DNA of 64,000 bases, taken from Pseudomonadota bacterium (GTDB taxonomy: Bacteria > Desulfobacterota > Desulfovibrionia > Desulfovibrionales > Desulfovibrionaceae). The stretch spans positions 1 to 64,000 of the forward strand of contig JAFABC010000086.1 in NCBI GenBank assembly GCA_023426275.1, given 5' to 3'. The notes under the pieces are model-generated. The model saw nothing but the letters and a program-made list of their open reading frames with translations. It did not search any database and had not been told where the DNA came from. The position numbers and the translations under genes are program-made. How positions within the stretch are numbered: the first letter of the stretch is position 1; each line of letters opens with the position of its first letter. Positions 33,415 to 42,057 of this stretch are shown piece after piece.

Positions 33415-35559
33415 CTACGCGGGCAGCCTGAAGCCTTTGGCCTCAAAGGCCGTGGCAACATCCTGCATGCCCAGCTTCTCCAGGGTGGAGCGACGGGGCA
33501 GCCCTGTCTCCGGGTCCCAGCCCATGTACGTGTAGTAGACGGTCTTGGTCGCCTCGAAGTGATCGCGGTCAAGGGGCGGATGCGGCCGCTCGGCCTCGGG
33601 ATAGGCCGGCAGCAGGCGGCTTTCCACCGGGGCGAAGAAATGCCCGGGCAACTGGTCGTGCTCCTGGCGCAGGTTCACCGGCTTGCCGCCGCCCCACTCC
33701 AGGGCCGTCACCAGCCGGTGCATGTTCCAGATGCGCGCGGCCCGCTCGTTGAGTTTGTCCTGGGTCATCTTCTCGCCGGTGACCAGTTCGAACATCTTGT
33801 ACTCCACGGACACATCCCCGGTGTAGCCCCTGTCCTTGCGGCCGCTGGTCATGATGGGGAAGACCCAGTCGCAGGCCGAGATGCTGTCCTTGATGCAGCC
33901 GCGCAGGTGGATGAAGCGGGTGATCGTGGCGTTGGCGTCGGCCGACTTGTCCCCGTTCCAGGTCAGGGGCACGTCCCGGTGGCGGGCCAGGTCGCTCAGG
34001 CCGTTGATGGCCACCTCCTCCCCCCAGATGGTCTTGGCCACGGGCAGGGCCTGCTCGAACTTGAGGCCCGTCCATTCCAGCAGGTTGGTCATGGAGTGGC
34101 GGTTGGGGTCGCGGTTCTCGACGGCGAAGTTCACGGCCCAGTAGTAGCCGAAGGTCCTGGGATCGTAGTGGGCCGACATGCCCCAGCCGCCGTTGCCGCC
34201 GACCACGCCGCCCATGATGCCTTCCATGTCCTCGAAGCGCATGACCGCCTTGGCCGCGGCGGGCAGGCCCTCGGCCTCGAACTTCGCGGCGACGATGTCC
34301 ATGGCCCGGCGGAAACCCTCGCCCAGGGCGTTGCCCAGGAAGCCCTGGCGATAGGCGATCATGTTCATGAGGGTTATCAGGCCGTCCGCGCCCAGTTCGC
34401 CCTTGGGCGGATAGTGGCCCTTGCCCAGGCCGGCGGCGATTTCGGCCGAGACCAGCTTCTTGCCCCGGAGGTGGTCGAGGAGGCTTTTGCCGTCCACCGT
34501 CTCATCCTGGAGAAACCAGACGAACTGGATCATGGGGAACATCTCGAAGGTGTCCACCCCGAGCTTGTTGGCCATCTGGTTGGCCAGGAACGTGGCCTTG
34601 TCCCGGTTGCCGATCCAGGAATAGAACCATTGGGTGCAGCTCACCGCGCCGCCGCCCATGCCGGGCACGTTCATGTAGGCGTAGCAGCCCTGCGGGCAGG
34701 CGTAACAGGACTGGGGCTTGACGTGGTACTCGTTGAGCCAGGGCGCGCAGCTCTTGGTCTGGTCGAAGCGCAGGGCCTGCTTGTTGATGTTTTTGGGATC
34801 GACGTACTTTTCCGTCCAGCTCAAGGGGCCATGGGACAGGGGCGTGGCCCCCAGGGGCCCGGGCTGGAACTCGCGCACGCTTTTCACGTATTTGACCAAC
34901 CCGTCCTTGTCGGCCACCTTGACCCCGCCCGTGCCGCGCACGGCGATGGCCTTGAGGTTCTTCGAGCCCATGACAGCCCCGAACCCGCCCTGGCCGGCGG
35001 CGTTGCCGATGCGGTGGATGACCGGGGAGATGCGCACCAGCTTCTCGCCCGAGGGGCCGATGATCGCGACCTGCACCTTCTCGTCGCCAAGCTTCTCCTT
35101 GATGGCGTCCTGGGCCGCGAAGGTGTCCTTGCCCCAGATGAAGGCCGCATCCTCCACGCTCACCTTGTCGTCGGCGATGTTGATGAAGGCCGGTCTGGGC
35201 GCCTTGCCCTGGATGATGACGGCGTCATAGCCGGCGAATTTGAGCTCCGCGCCCCAATAGCCGCCAAAGCCGCTTCTGGAGACCAGCGGATGCTTGGAAT
35301 GGGGGGCGTAGACGTGGGGAGAGACGCCGATGACCTCGGACCGGCCGGTGGAGGGAGCCAGGGTTCCGGTCAGGGGGCCGACGGCAAAGATCAGCCGGCT
35401 GTCCGGGCTGAAGGGGTCGGCCAGGGGGGCCTCGTCGAAAATGACCTTGTAGCCGATGCCGATCCCCCCGGTATAGTCGAGATATTTGGCGGTCTCTTCC
35501 TTGGTGACCTTGCCGTTGCTGAGATCGACGCGCAGTATCGTTCCGGTCCATCCATTCAT
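33415..35559 (-). CDS. Tungsten aldehyde:ferredoxin oxidoreductase, module 2
   Basis: 714 residues, a close paralogue of the enzyme at 24822. MNGWTGTILRVDLSNGKVTKEET, YTGGIGIGYKVIFDEAP and RSGFGGYWGAELKFAGYDAV are in the N-domain. The cluster cysteines lie in SCYACPQGC and LRGCIKDS, and MEGIMGGVVGGNGGWGMSAHYDPR is fully conserved. The ATG at 35559 has AGGAG 10 bases upstream; an open frame continues further upstream but has no homology. It lies 26 bases after the ferredoxin gene. Differences between the two AORs are spread along the chain, so they may have different substrates or expression. Confidence 0.93.
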   Translation of the reverse strand: MNGWTGTILRVDLSNGKVTKEETAKYLDYTGGIGIGYKVIFDEAPLADPFSPDSRLIFAVGPLTGTLAPSTGRSEVIGVSPHVYAPHSKHPLVSRSGFGGYWGAELKFAGYDAVIIQGKAPRPAFINIADDKVSVEDAAFIWGKDTFAAQDAIKEKLGDEKVQVAIIGPSGEKLVRISPVIHRIGNAAGQGGFGAVMGSKNLKAIAVRGTGGVKVADKDGLVKYVKSVREFQPGPLGATPLSHGPLSWTEKYVDPKNINKQALRFDQTKSCAPWLNEYHVKPQSCYACPQGCYAYMNVPGMGGGAVSCTQWFYSWIGNRDKATFLANQMANKLGVDTFEMFPMIQFVWFLQDETVDGKSLLDHLRGKKLVSAEIAAGLGKGHYPPKGELGADGLITLMNMIAYRQGFLGNALGEGFRRAMDIVAAKFEAEGLPAAAKAVMRFEDMEGIMGGVVGGNGGWGMSAHYDPRTFGYYWAVNFAVENRDPNRHSMTNLLEWTGLKFEQALPVAKTIWGEEVAINGLSDLARHRDVPLTWNGDKSADANATITRFIHLRGCIKDSISACDWVFPIMTSGRKDRGYTGDVSVEYKMFELVTGEKMTQDKLNERAARIWNMHRLVTALEWGGGKPVNLRQEHDQLPGHFFAPVESRLLPAYPEAERPHPPLDRDHFEATKTVYYTYMGWDPETGLPRRSTLEKLGMQDVATAFEAKGFRLPA

Positions 35560-35585
35560 GATCAAGACTCCTGCTGGGTAGGGGG

Positions 35586-36257
35586 TCAACGCAGGTCGAC
35601 AAAGGTCAGGGCGTCGGCCGGGCAGTATTTGACGCATTGCGGATCGCCGCCGCACAGGTCGCACTTGCTGAAAATGCTCTTTTCCTTGTTCTCGACGATC
35701 ATGTTCCAGGGACAGGCGGCCATGCACTCGCCGCAGCCGGTGCATTTCGCCGGGTCGATGACGCGGGCCCCAGTCTTCGGGTCGAGCACCAGGGCGTCGT
35801 AGGCGCAGGCCAGGTAGCAGTCGGCCATGTTGCACTGGCGGCAGACGTCGGCCATGACGGCCAGCTTGGACAGGGTCTTGGTCGGATCGTAGTCCGTGTG
35901 GATGCGGCTGAGGGCGGGCTGGCACAGGCCGTCATGGCCCAGGGAGCAGACGATTTCGCAGGTGCGGCAGCCCACGCACTGGGTCGGGTTGGTGGACAGC
36001 CAGGCCTTGGTATTCGGCAGCTGGTCCGGCGTGATCTCGCGATTATAATGCTTTGGATTGAAATTTTTCGGAGCGGCAATGGCATTGACGGCAACCGTGC
36101 CGGCAACGACCTGCAACCCGAGGACCTTGAGCATCTTTCTGCGGCTCATGCCGTTTTGTTGCTGCGATGTGTTTTCCGTTGATTCGTCTGGTTGCGTCTC
36201 GCAACATTCAGTTTCCGATTCCGGCTGTCGCAAAAATTTGAAGATATTCCTCCGCAC
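35586..36257 (-). CDS. Tat-targeted four-cluster ferredoxin subunit of AOR, module 2
   Basis: 223 residues from GTG 36257, behind AGGAGG with 6-base spacing; further upstream codons are in the leader. SRRKMLKVLGLQVVAGTVAVNAIAAP is a good twin-arginine signal (SRRKMLK). Four 4Fe-4S motifs follow: CVGCRTCEIVC, CRQCNMADCYLAC, CTGCGECMAACPW and CDLCGGDPQCVKYC. It is the paralogue of the protein at 24132 and the predicted electron partner of AOR 2. Both copies keep the long n-region (about 35 residues) before the twin arginines, so it is probably functional. Confidence 0.9.
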   Translation of the reverse strand: MRRNIFKFLRQPESETECCETQPDESTENTSQQQNGMSRRKMLKVLGLQVVAGTVAVNAIAAPKNFNPKHYNREITPDQLPNTKAWLSTNPTQCVGCRTCEIVCSLGHDGLCQPALSRIHTDYDPTKTLSKLAVMADVCRQCNMADCYLACAYDALVLDPKTGARVIDPAKCTGCGECMAACPWNMIVENKEKSIFSKCDLCGGDPQCVKYCPADALTFVDLR

Positions 36258-36309
36258 GATGGCCTCCTCTGTCGTTATGGAGTTCTGCGTTCGTTGGTTC
36301 CTTTTAAAG

Positions 36310-36325
36310 AGCAAAAAGAAGACCA
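36310..36325 (-). promoter_or_regulatory. Sigma54 (-24/-12) promoter candidate, AOR module 2
   Basis: Minus strand TGGTCTTCTTTTTGCT has the GG and GC elements at correct spacing and differs from the module 1 candidate at only three positions, all C-to-T. Predicted start near 36299, about 40 bases before the GTG. Confidence 0.6.
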
Positions 36326-36477
36326 GCTTGCGGGCAGGCGCCGCCACGACAGGCCATGGCGGGCATGGCCGGGAAAGAGCGCCGCATGATCATTGGTTAT
36401 TTTTAGCATGACAAAAAGCACGAAAGCGCTCCGGGAGCGCGGCCGGTCACGGTTTGAAGGATGGCCGCGCAAAAACC

Positions 36478-36492
36478 GGGTCACACTGACCC
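36478..36492. promoter_or_regulatory. Perfect palindrome, probable activator site 1
   Basis: GGGTCACACTGACCC is a perfect 6-3-6 inverted repeat in the 478-base divergent region between ferredoxin 2 and the alcohol dehydrogenase. It is about 180 bases from the predicted sigma54 start on the left and about 220 from that on the right. A second, imperfect copy lies 33 bases (three helical turns) away. Confidence 0.55.
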
Positions 36493-36510
36493 AAATAGCG
36501 TGATTGAAGC

Positions 36511-36525
36511 GGGTCAATGTGATAT
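36511..36525. promoter_or_regulatory. Imperfect palindrome, probable activator site 2
   Basis: GGGTCAATGTGATAT keeps one full arm and the TGA of the second arm of the site at 36478, on the same helical face (33 bp apart). Paired sites like this are usual for NtrC-type activators, and one is encoded at 39098. Confidence 0.45.
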
Positions 36526-36678
36526 GATTGCCCGGCATTGACAGAAAGGGGACGAACAACTAGGCAAGATCAAAAGGATTCTCAAAAAAAGGCCTGACGA
36601 CGGCGACATCCGGCCGACGGCCGCCCACGGCGGCGGACGGTCACGCCCGGGCCGCCGCTGCGGACCGGGACAGGCCGG

Positions 36679-36694
36679 CGGCACGAGCATCGCC
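36679..36694 (+). promoter_or_regulatory. Weak sigma54 promoter candidate for the dehydrogenase operon
   Basis: CGGCACGAGCATCGCC matches GGCACG-N4-(T)C-GC with correct spacing but has C at two usual T positions. It would start transcription about 30 bases before the dehydrogenase ATG. Confidence 0.35.
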
Positions 36695-36735
36695 CGGCCT
36701 TCCCGCCAGGCTCCAAAACCGGGGGCGCAAGGACC

Positions 36736-37878
36736 ATGGGCATTTACAAGTTCACCATCCCGGAAATCATTTTCGGCCGCGGCAGCTTCGACTATGCCGG
36801 CGTGTGCGCCAAACAGCTCGGGGCCTCGAAAATCTTCGTCGTGTCCGACCCGGGCGTGGAGGCGGCCGGCTGGGTGGAGAAACTCGTGGCCATCCTCAGG
36901 CGGGAGGGCCTGGACTTCGTCTATTGCAACGACGTGGCCCAGAATCCCAAGGATTATCAGGTCAAGAAGGGCGTGGAGCTGTACCGCCAAAGCGGCGCGG
37001 ACGTGGTCCTGGCCCTGGGCGGGGGCAGCGTCATGGACGCGGCCAAGGGCATTGCCCTGGTGGCCAGCAACGGCGGGGAGATCAAGGACTACGAGGGAGC
37101 CAACCAGGTCAAGGATCCCCTCCCCCCCATGGTTTTCATCCCCTCGACCATGGGCAGCGAATCCAATATTTCCCAGTTCGCCGTGGTCACCGATGTGGCG
37201 CGACGCATCAAGATGACCATCATCAGCCGCACCCTGGTGCCCAATATCTCCATCACCGACCCGAACCTGCTCGGCACGCTCGACCGCGAACTGCTTCTGG
37301 CCCCCCTGTTCGACGCCCTGGCCCATGCGGTGGAGTCCTACCTGTCGCCCCTGGCCAACCCCCTGACCGAGGTGCAAAGCCTCAAAGGGCTCGACCTGCT
37401 CTGGCGCCACAGCCGGCCGGCCCTGGCGACCCTGGCCCTCGACGACCTGGAACAGCTGGCCGTGGCCGGGCTGTCCTCCGGCATCGCCTTCACCAACGCC
37501 AGCGTGGGGCTGGGGCACGCCCTGGCCCATGCCCTGGGCGGCATGTACGACGTTGTGCACGGCATTTCCCACGCCCTGCTCCTGCCCAGCGTCATGCGGT
37601 ACAACATGCCGGAGTGCCTTGAAAAAATGGCCGTGATCGGACGCATTCTCCTTGGCGAGCGCCTGGAGGACGACCGGGCCACGGCCGAGGCCGGCATCGA
37701 GGCCCTGGAACGATTCCGCGGGGAGATCGGCCTGCCGACGCAGCTGCGCGAGGTCCTGCCCGACAACACCATGCTCCCCGAGATGAGCCGCAACGCCGCC
37801 AACGACATCTGCCTGCTCACCAACCCCCGTCCGGCCGACTGGAAGGACATCCTGAACATCTACTACGGAGCATGGTGA
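36736..37878 (+). CDS. Iron-containing (group III) alcohol dehydrogenase
   Basis: 380 residues. It interconverts alcohols and aldehydes with NAD(P). The nucleotide-binding GGGSVMDAAKGIA, PSTMGSESN and the metal-site segments FDALAHAVESYLS and HALAHALGGMYDVVHGISHALLLP place it in the Fe-ADH family; length is typical. ATG 36736 is preceded by GCAAGGACC. It is the first gene of an operon with a histidine kinase and a sigma54 activator, and lies divergent to AOR module 2. It could make or use the aldehydes handled by the AORs. Confidence 0.93.
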   Translation: MGIYKFTIPEIIFGRGSFDYAGVCAKQLGASKIFVVSDPGVEAAGWVEKLVAILRREGLDFVYCNDVAQNPKDYQVKKGVELYRQSGADVVLALGGGSVMDAAKGIALVASNGGEIKDYEGANQVKDPLPPMVFIPSTMGSESNISQFAVVTDVARRIKMTIISRTLVPNISITDPNLLGTLDRELLLAPLFDALAHAVESYLSPLANPLTEVQSLKGLDLLWRHSRPALATLALDDLEQLAVAGLSSGIAFTNASVGLGHALAHALGGMYDVVHGISHALLLPSVMRYNMPECLEKMAVIGRILLGERLEDDRATAEAGIEALERFRGEIGLPTQLREVLPDNTMLPEMSRNAANDICLLTNPRPADWKDILNIYYGAW

Positions 37879-39086
37879 TGGAGCACAAAGCCAAGCTCGA
37901 GGACATCAGCGGCATCGAAACCGTCAAGCTCGGCTTTTTCAAGGAGGTCCAGCGCAAGATCAGCGAACTGAAGGCCTCCAACCAGGAGCTGGAGCAGAAA
38001 CGGCGGGACATCCAGGCCATCCTGGACGGCATTCCCGACGTCATGGCCGTCATTTCCCCGGAGAAAAAGGTGCTGTCGGTCAACAAGTCCTTTTACGACA
38101 CCTATCCGGGCGTCGAGCCGACGGGCCTGCCCTGCCACAAGGTCTTCAAGGACCAGGACGTCCCCTGCGCCCCCTGCTCCATCGACCTGGCCATGGAAAG
38201 TCCGACCAGGGTGTCGCGCAGTCTGCAGATTCTCAACCGCAGCGGCGAGAACCGGCAGATCGAGTGCACCGCCTCGGTGATGCAAAACAGCCGGGACAAG
38301 CCGGACCGGATCCTGCTGCTCCAGCGGGACGTGACCCTGGAAAAGCAGTTCCAGGCCAAATTCTTCCTGGCCGAGCGCATGGCCACGGTGGGCGTGTTGG
38401 CCGAGGGCGTGGCCCATGAGATCAACAACCCCCTCACCGGCATCAGCGGGTTCGCCGAGGCCCTGGTGCTGCGCCTGGGCGAGCTTGAGGCCCTGGTTCC
38501 CAAGGGCGCGGCAAGCGAGGCCATCTTCGAGGACTTCCGCGAATTTCTGGACACGATCCTCAAGGAATGCAGCCGGTGCTCGGACATCGTCCAAAACCTC
38601 CTGACCTTCGGCCATCGCGAGATCAAGCGCCTGTCCACCGTCAACCTCAACGCCCTGGTGACGAATTCCATCAAGCTGCTCGGCCCCAAGCTCAGCCGGC
38701 TCCCCAAGGACATCATCACCCTGGACCTGGACATGGACGAGCCGGTGGTGCTGGGCCATCCCGGGGAGCTCATGCAGGTTATGCTCAATCTGGTGCTCAA
38801 CGCCCTGTACGCCGTGCGCGACTCGGGTAGTATCCGCATCAGCACCAGGGTCAGGGAGAATCTCGTGATCCTCGCCGTGGCCGACACCGGCGACGGCATC
38901 CAGCCCGAGCACATCAACAAGCTCTTCGAGCCGTTTTTTACCACCAAGCCCGCGGGCCAGGGCATCGGCGTCGGCCTGTCCACCTGTTACAACATCATCC
39001 GGAAACACGGCGGGGAGATCAGCGTGGAGAGCGAACCGGGCCAGGGTTCGGTCTTCGAGGTCATCCTGCCCTATCTGGCGCAATAG
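37872..39086 (+). CDS. PAS-domain sensor histidine kinase
   Basis: 404 residues. An N-terminal coiled coil (KEVQRKISELKASNQELEQKRRDIQ) leads into a PAS domain with an unusual Cys cluster, PCHKVFKDQDVPCAPC. Then come the H-box VGVLAEGVAHEINNPLTG (about H181), the N-box MLNLVLNALYAV, DTGDGI and PFFTTKPAGQGIGVGLS. No membrane segment is evident, so it senses a cytoplasmic signal; the cysteines may bind a metal or respond to redox. It overlaps the dehydrogenase gene by 7 bases and is followed by its probable partner, the response regulator. Confidence 0.9.
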   Translation: MVMEHKAKLEDISGIETVKLGFFKEVQRKISELKASNQELEQKRRDIQAILDGIPDVMAVISPEKKVLSVNKSFYDTYPGVEPTGLPCHKVFKDQDVPCAPCSIDLAMESPTRVSRSLQILNRSGENRQIECTASVMQNSRDKPDRILLLQRDVTLEKQFQAKFFLAERMATVGVLAEGVAHEINNPLTGISGFAEALVLRLGELEALVPKGAASEAIFEDFREFLDTILKECSRCSDIVQNLLTFGHREIKRLSTVNLNALVTNSIKLLGPKLSRLPKDIITLDLDMDEPVVLGHPGELMQVMLNLVLNALYAVRDSGSIRISTRVRENLVILAVADTGDGIQPEHINKLFEPFFTTKPAGQGIGVGLSTCYNIIRKHGGEISVESEPGQGSVFEVILPYLAQ

Positions 39087-39097
39087 GTTGGCACAGC

Positions 39098-40474
39098 ATG
39101 TACACGACCGGATGCATCAATATCCTGGTGGTCGATGACGAGCCGTCCATCCGACGGCTGGCCCAAAAGGCCCTGGCCGGGCCCGACCGGATCGTGACCA
39201 CGGCCGATTCGGCCGAAAAGGCCATGCGACTGGCCGACGCCCAGGACTTCGACGTCATCCTCCTGGACATCCGCCTCCCCGACAGCAACGGCCTTGGCCT
39301 GCTCGAACGGTTCCGGGAACGCCTCCCCGATGTGGAGGTGATCATGATCACCGCCTACGCCGAGGTGGCCACGGCGGTCGAGGCCATGAAGATGGGGGCC
39401 TACGACTACATCACCAAGCCGTTTTCCCTGGAACGGATCAGCCTCGTCATCGAGAAGGCCTACCAACGCTCCCAGCTGCAACGGGAAAACCGCATCCTGC
39501 GCCGGACCAGACCCGCCACGGCGGATCCCAAACTCATCGGCCATTCCGTGGCCATCAAAAACATCCTCTATCTCATCGGCAAGGTGGCCCCGACCCAGGC
39601 CCCCGTGCTCATCACCGGCGAAAGCGGCGCGGGCAAGGATGTCGTGGCCCACACCATCCACCGGCTGAGCGCCTGCGCCGACAGGGCGCTGGTCATCAAG
39701 AACTGCAGCACGTTCAACAAGGATCTGCTGCGCAGCGAACTGTTCGGCTACCGCAAGGGCGCCTTCACCGGGGCCTCCGAATCCCACAACGGCCTGCTCG
39801 CCCTGGCCAACAACAGTTCGCTGTTCCTGGACGAGGTGGGCGAACTGTCCCTGGAACTCCAGTCCATGCTGCTGCGGGTGCTGGAATCCCAGACGTATCG
39901 CCGGGTGGGGGACACCGAAGAATGCAAGGTGAACATCCGCTTCCTGTTCGCCACCAACCGCGATCTGGCCAGGGAGGTGGAGGCCGGCCGTTTCCACGAG
40001 GCCCTCTTCCACCGCCTCAACATCTTTTGCATCGACATTCCGCCGCTACGGGACCGGAAAGAGGACATCCCGGCCCTGACGCAGTATTTCCTCGGCCACA
40101 TTTATCCGGACCGGCCGCCCTACAAGATCACGCCCCGGGCCGAGGAATGTTTCCACGCCTACGACTGGCCGGGCAACGTCAGGGAGCTGCGAAACGTCAT
40201 CGAGCGGGCCATCATCCTGTCCGAAAACGACCTGATCACCCCGGGCAACCTGCCCCAGGACATTGTCCGGTCCCTTGACGGGTCCGCGACGGAGGGCGTC
40301 TTCCCGACCCTGGAGCAAAGCGAACGCCAGCTCATCGAGCGGGTGCTCAACCATGTGAAATCGAACCGGACCCTGGCCGCCAAGATGCTCGGCATCGGCC
40401 GCAAGACCCTTTACCGCAAGCTGTGCAAGTTCAAGCTGTCGCAGGATCTCGTCCGGGATGGCCGGCACTTGTAA
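39098..40474 (+). CDS. NtrC-family sigma54-dependent response regulator
   Basis: 458 residues. The receiver domain has phospho-acceptor Asp near residue 56 in VILLDIRLPDSNG. The AAA+ domain carries Walker A GESGAGKD, the sigma54-contact loop GAFTGA (about residue 221) and FLDEVGELS. The C-terminal Fis-type helix-turn-helix is NRTLAAKMLGIGRKTLYRKL. It lies 11 bases after the kinase. It is the natural candidate to act at the GGGTCA palindromes and the sigma54 promoters of both AOR modules and the dehydrogenase (inference). Confidence 0.93.
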   Translation: MYTTGCINILVVDDEPSIRRLAQKALAGPDRIVTTADSAEKAMRLADAQDFDVILLDIRLPDSNGLGLLERFRERLPDVEVIMITAYAEVATAVEAMKMGAYDYITKPFSLERISLVIEKAYQRSQLQRENRILRRTRPATADPKLIGHSVAIKNILYLIGKVAPTQAPVLITGESGAGKDVVAHTIHRLSACADRALVIKNCSTFNKDLLRSELFGYRKGAFTGASESHNGLLALANNSSLFLDEVGELSLELQSMLLRVLESQTYRRVGDTEECKVNIRFLFATNRDLAREVEAGRFHEALFHRLNIFCIDIPPLRDRKEDIPALTQYFLGHIYPDRPPYKITPRAEECFHAYDWPGNVRELRNVIERAIILSENDLITPGNLPQDIVRSLDGSATEGVFPTLEQSERQLIERVLNHVKSNRTLAAKMLGIGRKTLYRKLCKFKLSQDLVRDGRHL

Positions 40475-40520
40475 GGCGGAGGCCCGGTGTTCCGGACAGT
40501 TCGCCCCGCCCTCCCGACGC

Positions 40521-40554
40521 AACGGCTTGCGGTGAAAATCGCAGGCCGTTTTTT
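40521..40554 (+). terminator. Terminator of the dehydrogenase/two-component operon
   Basis: AACGGCTTGCG (40521-40531) pairs with CGCAGGCCGTT (40540-40550), followed by TTTTTTGTT. The sequence, loop included, equals the hairpin at 21122. Just upstream, GGTGTTCCGGACAGTTCGCC CCG loosely resembles the tRNA 3'-end repeat, so this may be a further degenerate copy of that unit. Confidence 0.75.
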
Positions 40555-40856
40555 GTTGGAACAGGTTGTGTCGGCCATTTTGCGGGTGAAATCAGCCACA
40601 GGACGCCGGGGCGTCGCAGGGCCCGGGAAGGGCGCGGCAAAAATAACTGCAAAATCCCGCATTCCATCTTGAAAAAAAACGCCTCCTGGCCCAAAGTGCC
40701 ACTAGTCGCAAAAAGCCTTGTGCAAAAAGGCCCGCCCATCTGGCCCGATCGTGGTCCAATGCAGCCAACCGTGCGAAACAGGCCTCTTGCGAAGGCGGCA
40801 TTGTTTTTCCGTACACATATGAAACACTATAACGAACCGCAGCAAGACTTCAGCCC
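40555..40856. other. Gene-free stretch before the AraC regulator
   Basis: About 300 bases with no supported gene and no strong hairpin. It probably contains the promoter of the AraC-family gene, but I see no clear consensus. Confidence 0.35.
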
Positions 40857-41864
40857 ATGAAAAATCAAGACCAAACCCTTAACCTCGACACCCTGCGGCT
40901 TCCCCTGTCCGGCTTTCGATTTCTCAATACGAACCGGGCGGAAGATGTGGACTGGGCCTTGTCAGAAAATTTCAACAATGGAATGGTGACGATATTTCAG
41001 GAAAAAAAGTTCAAGCTCATCTACAACCATGTCAGCATCGGGAGCGTATCGTTCAATGTCGCCGCCACGTCCTCGGGCTATGCCGTCCACGCCAACCAGG
41101 ATATGGAGAGCTTTGTCCTCATAGACCTCACCCATGGCCAGCTCGATGTCCAGGCCAACAACAAAAAAGTGCTGTGCGTTCCGGGAAAGTTGGCGGCCGT
41201 TCTCGACTTTGTGCATCCCGCCCTCATTTCCATCCGGCCGTTTTACAGCAACACGACCGTGCGCTTCACCCGGGCGGCCATTGAACAGACCCTGGAACGC
41301 CACCTCGGCAAGCCCTTGCGCGCGCCTTTGCAATTCACGCCCCAGGTCGATCTTTCCCAGCCCGGCCCGAAGCGGCTGCGGGCCATCCTCAATCAGGTCA
41401 TCGCCACCTTCGAGCAGGATGCGGCCTTGTCCGAAGCGCCGCTGCTCGTCGGCCAATACGAGCAGCTCCTGCTGACGGCCCTGCTCACCTGCCTGGACCA
41501 TAACGCCTCGAAACTCCTGCGCGCGCCAGCCAAGCCGGCCCCGTCCAAGATCGTCGCCATGGCCGAGTCCTTTCTCGAAGCCCATGCCGACAAGCCGCTC
41601 AATCTCGGCGACCTGAGCGCGCTCACCGGCATGAGCGCACGCTCCATCCAGCTCGCCTTCCAGAAGCATCGCGGCTATTCCCCGTCGCGCTTTCTGCGGG
41701 AGTGCCGCCTGACCCGGGCGCGGGACATCCTGCGCCGCGCCGCGCCGGGAACGAGCCTGCTCGCCGTGTCCCTGGCCTGCGGGTTCGCCTCGCAAAGTCT
41801 TTTTTGCCGCCTCTACCGCGAACGGTTTGGCGAAAAACCCTCGGAAACCCTGGCAAAAACCTGA
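40857..41864 (+). CDS. AraC-family transcriptional regulator
   Basis: 335 residues. The N-terminal 200 residues are of the AraC-binding-like type with a cupin-like pattern (KLIYNHVSIGSVSFNVAATSSGYAVHANQDMES). The C-terminal 100 residues hold two helix-turn-helix units: LNLGDLSALTGMSARSIQLAFQKHRGYSPSRFLRECRL and LLAVSLACGFASQSLFCRLYRERFGEKP. The ribosome-binding site is poor. It lies upstream of the exported-protein run on the same strand and could control it. Confidence 0.88.
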   Translation: MKNQDQTLNLDTLRLPLSGFRFLNTNRAEDVDWALSENFNNGMVTIFQEKKFKLIYNHVSIGSVSFNVAATSSGYAVHANQDMESFVLIDLTHGQLDVQANNKKVLCVPGKLAAVLDFVHPALISIRPFYSNTTVRFTRAAIEQTLERHLGKPLRAPLQFTPQVDLSQPGPKRLRAILNQVIATFEQDAALSEAPLLVGQYEQLLLTALLTCLDHNASKLLRAPAKPAPSKIVAMAESFLEAHADKPLNLGDLSALTGMSARSIQLAFQKHRGYSPSRFLRECRLTRARDILRRAAPGTSLLAVSLACGFASQSLFCRLYRERFGEKPSETLAKT

Positions 41865-42057
41865 ATCAACGTCCCCGGGGACACCGGAGCCTTTCGTTTT
41901 GAGATAAGATCTTGCGCCATCGAATAAGACAGCAAGGAACCGGCATGGTATTCGCCAGACAAGAGCGGAAACGTCTCGCAAGACCCTGTTGCATGGGTTC
42001 TGGCCGATACGCCGCCACGAGGGGCTCCCCCCCTCCTGCAACACACTGGAGTCCGGC

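Noticed and set aside
33559..35802. Long open plus-strand frame (747 codons) opposite AOR 2
   Set aside because: Composition is that of an antisense frame of a high-GC gene; no family motifs, while the minus strand encodes a clear AOR.
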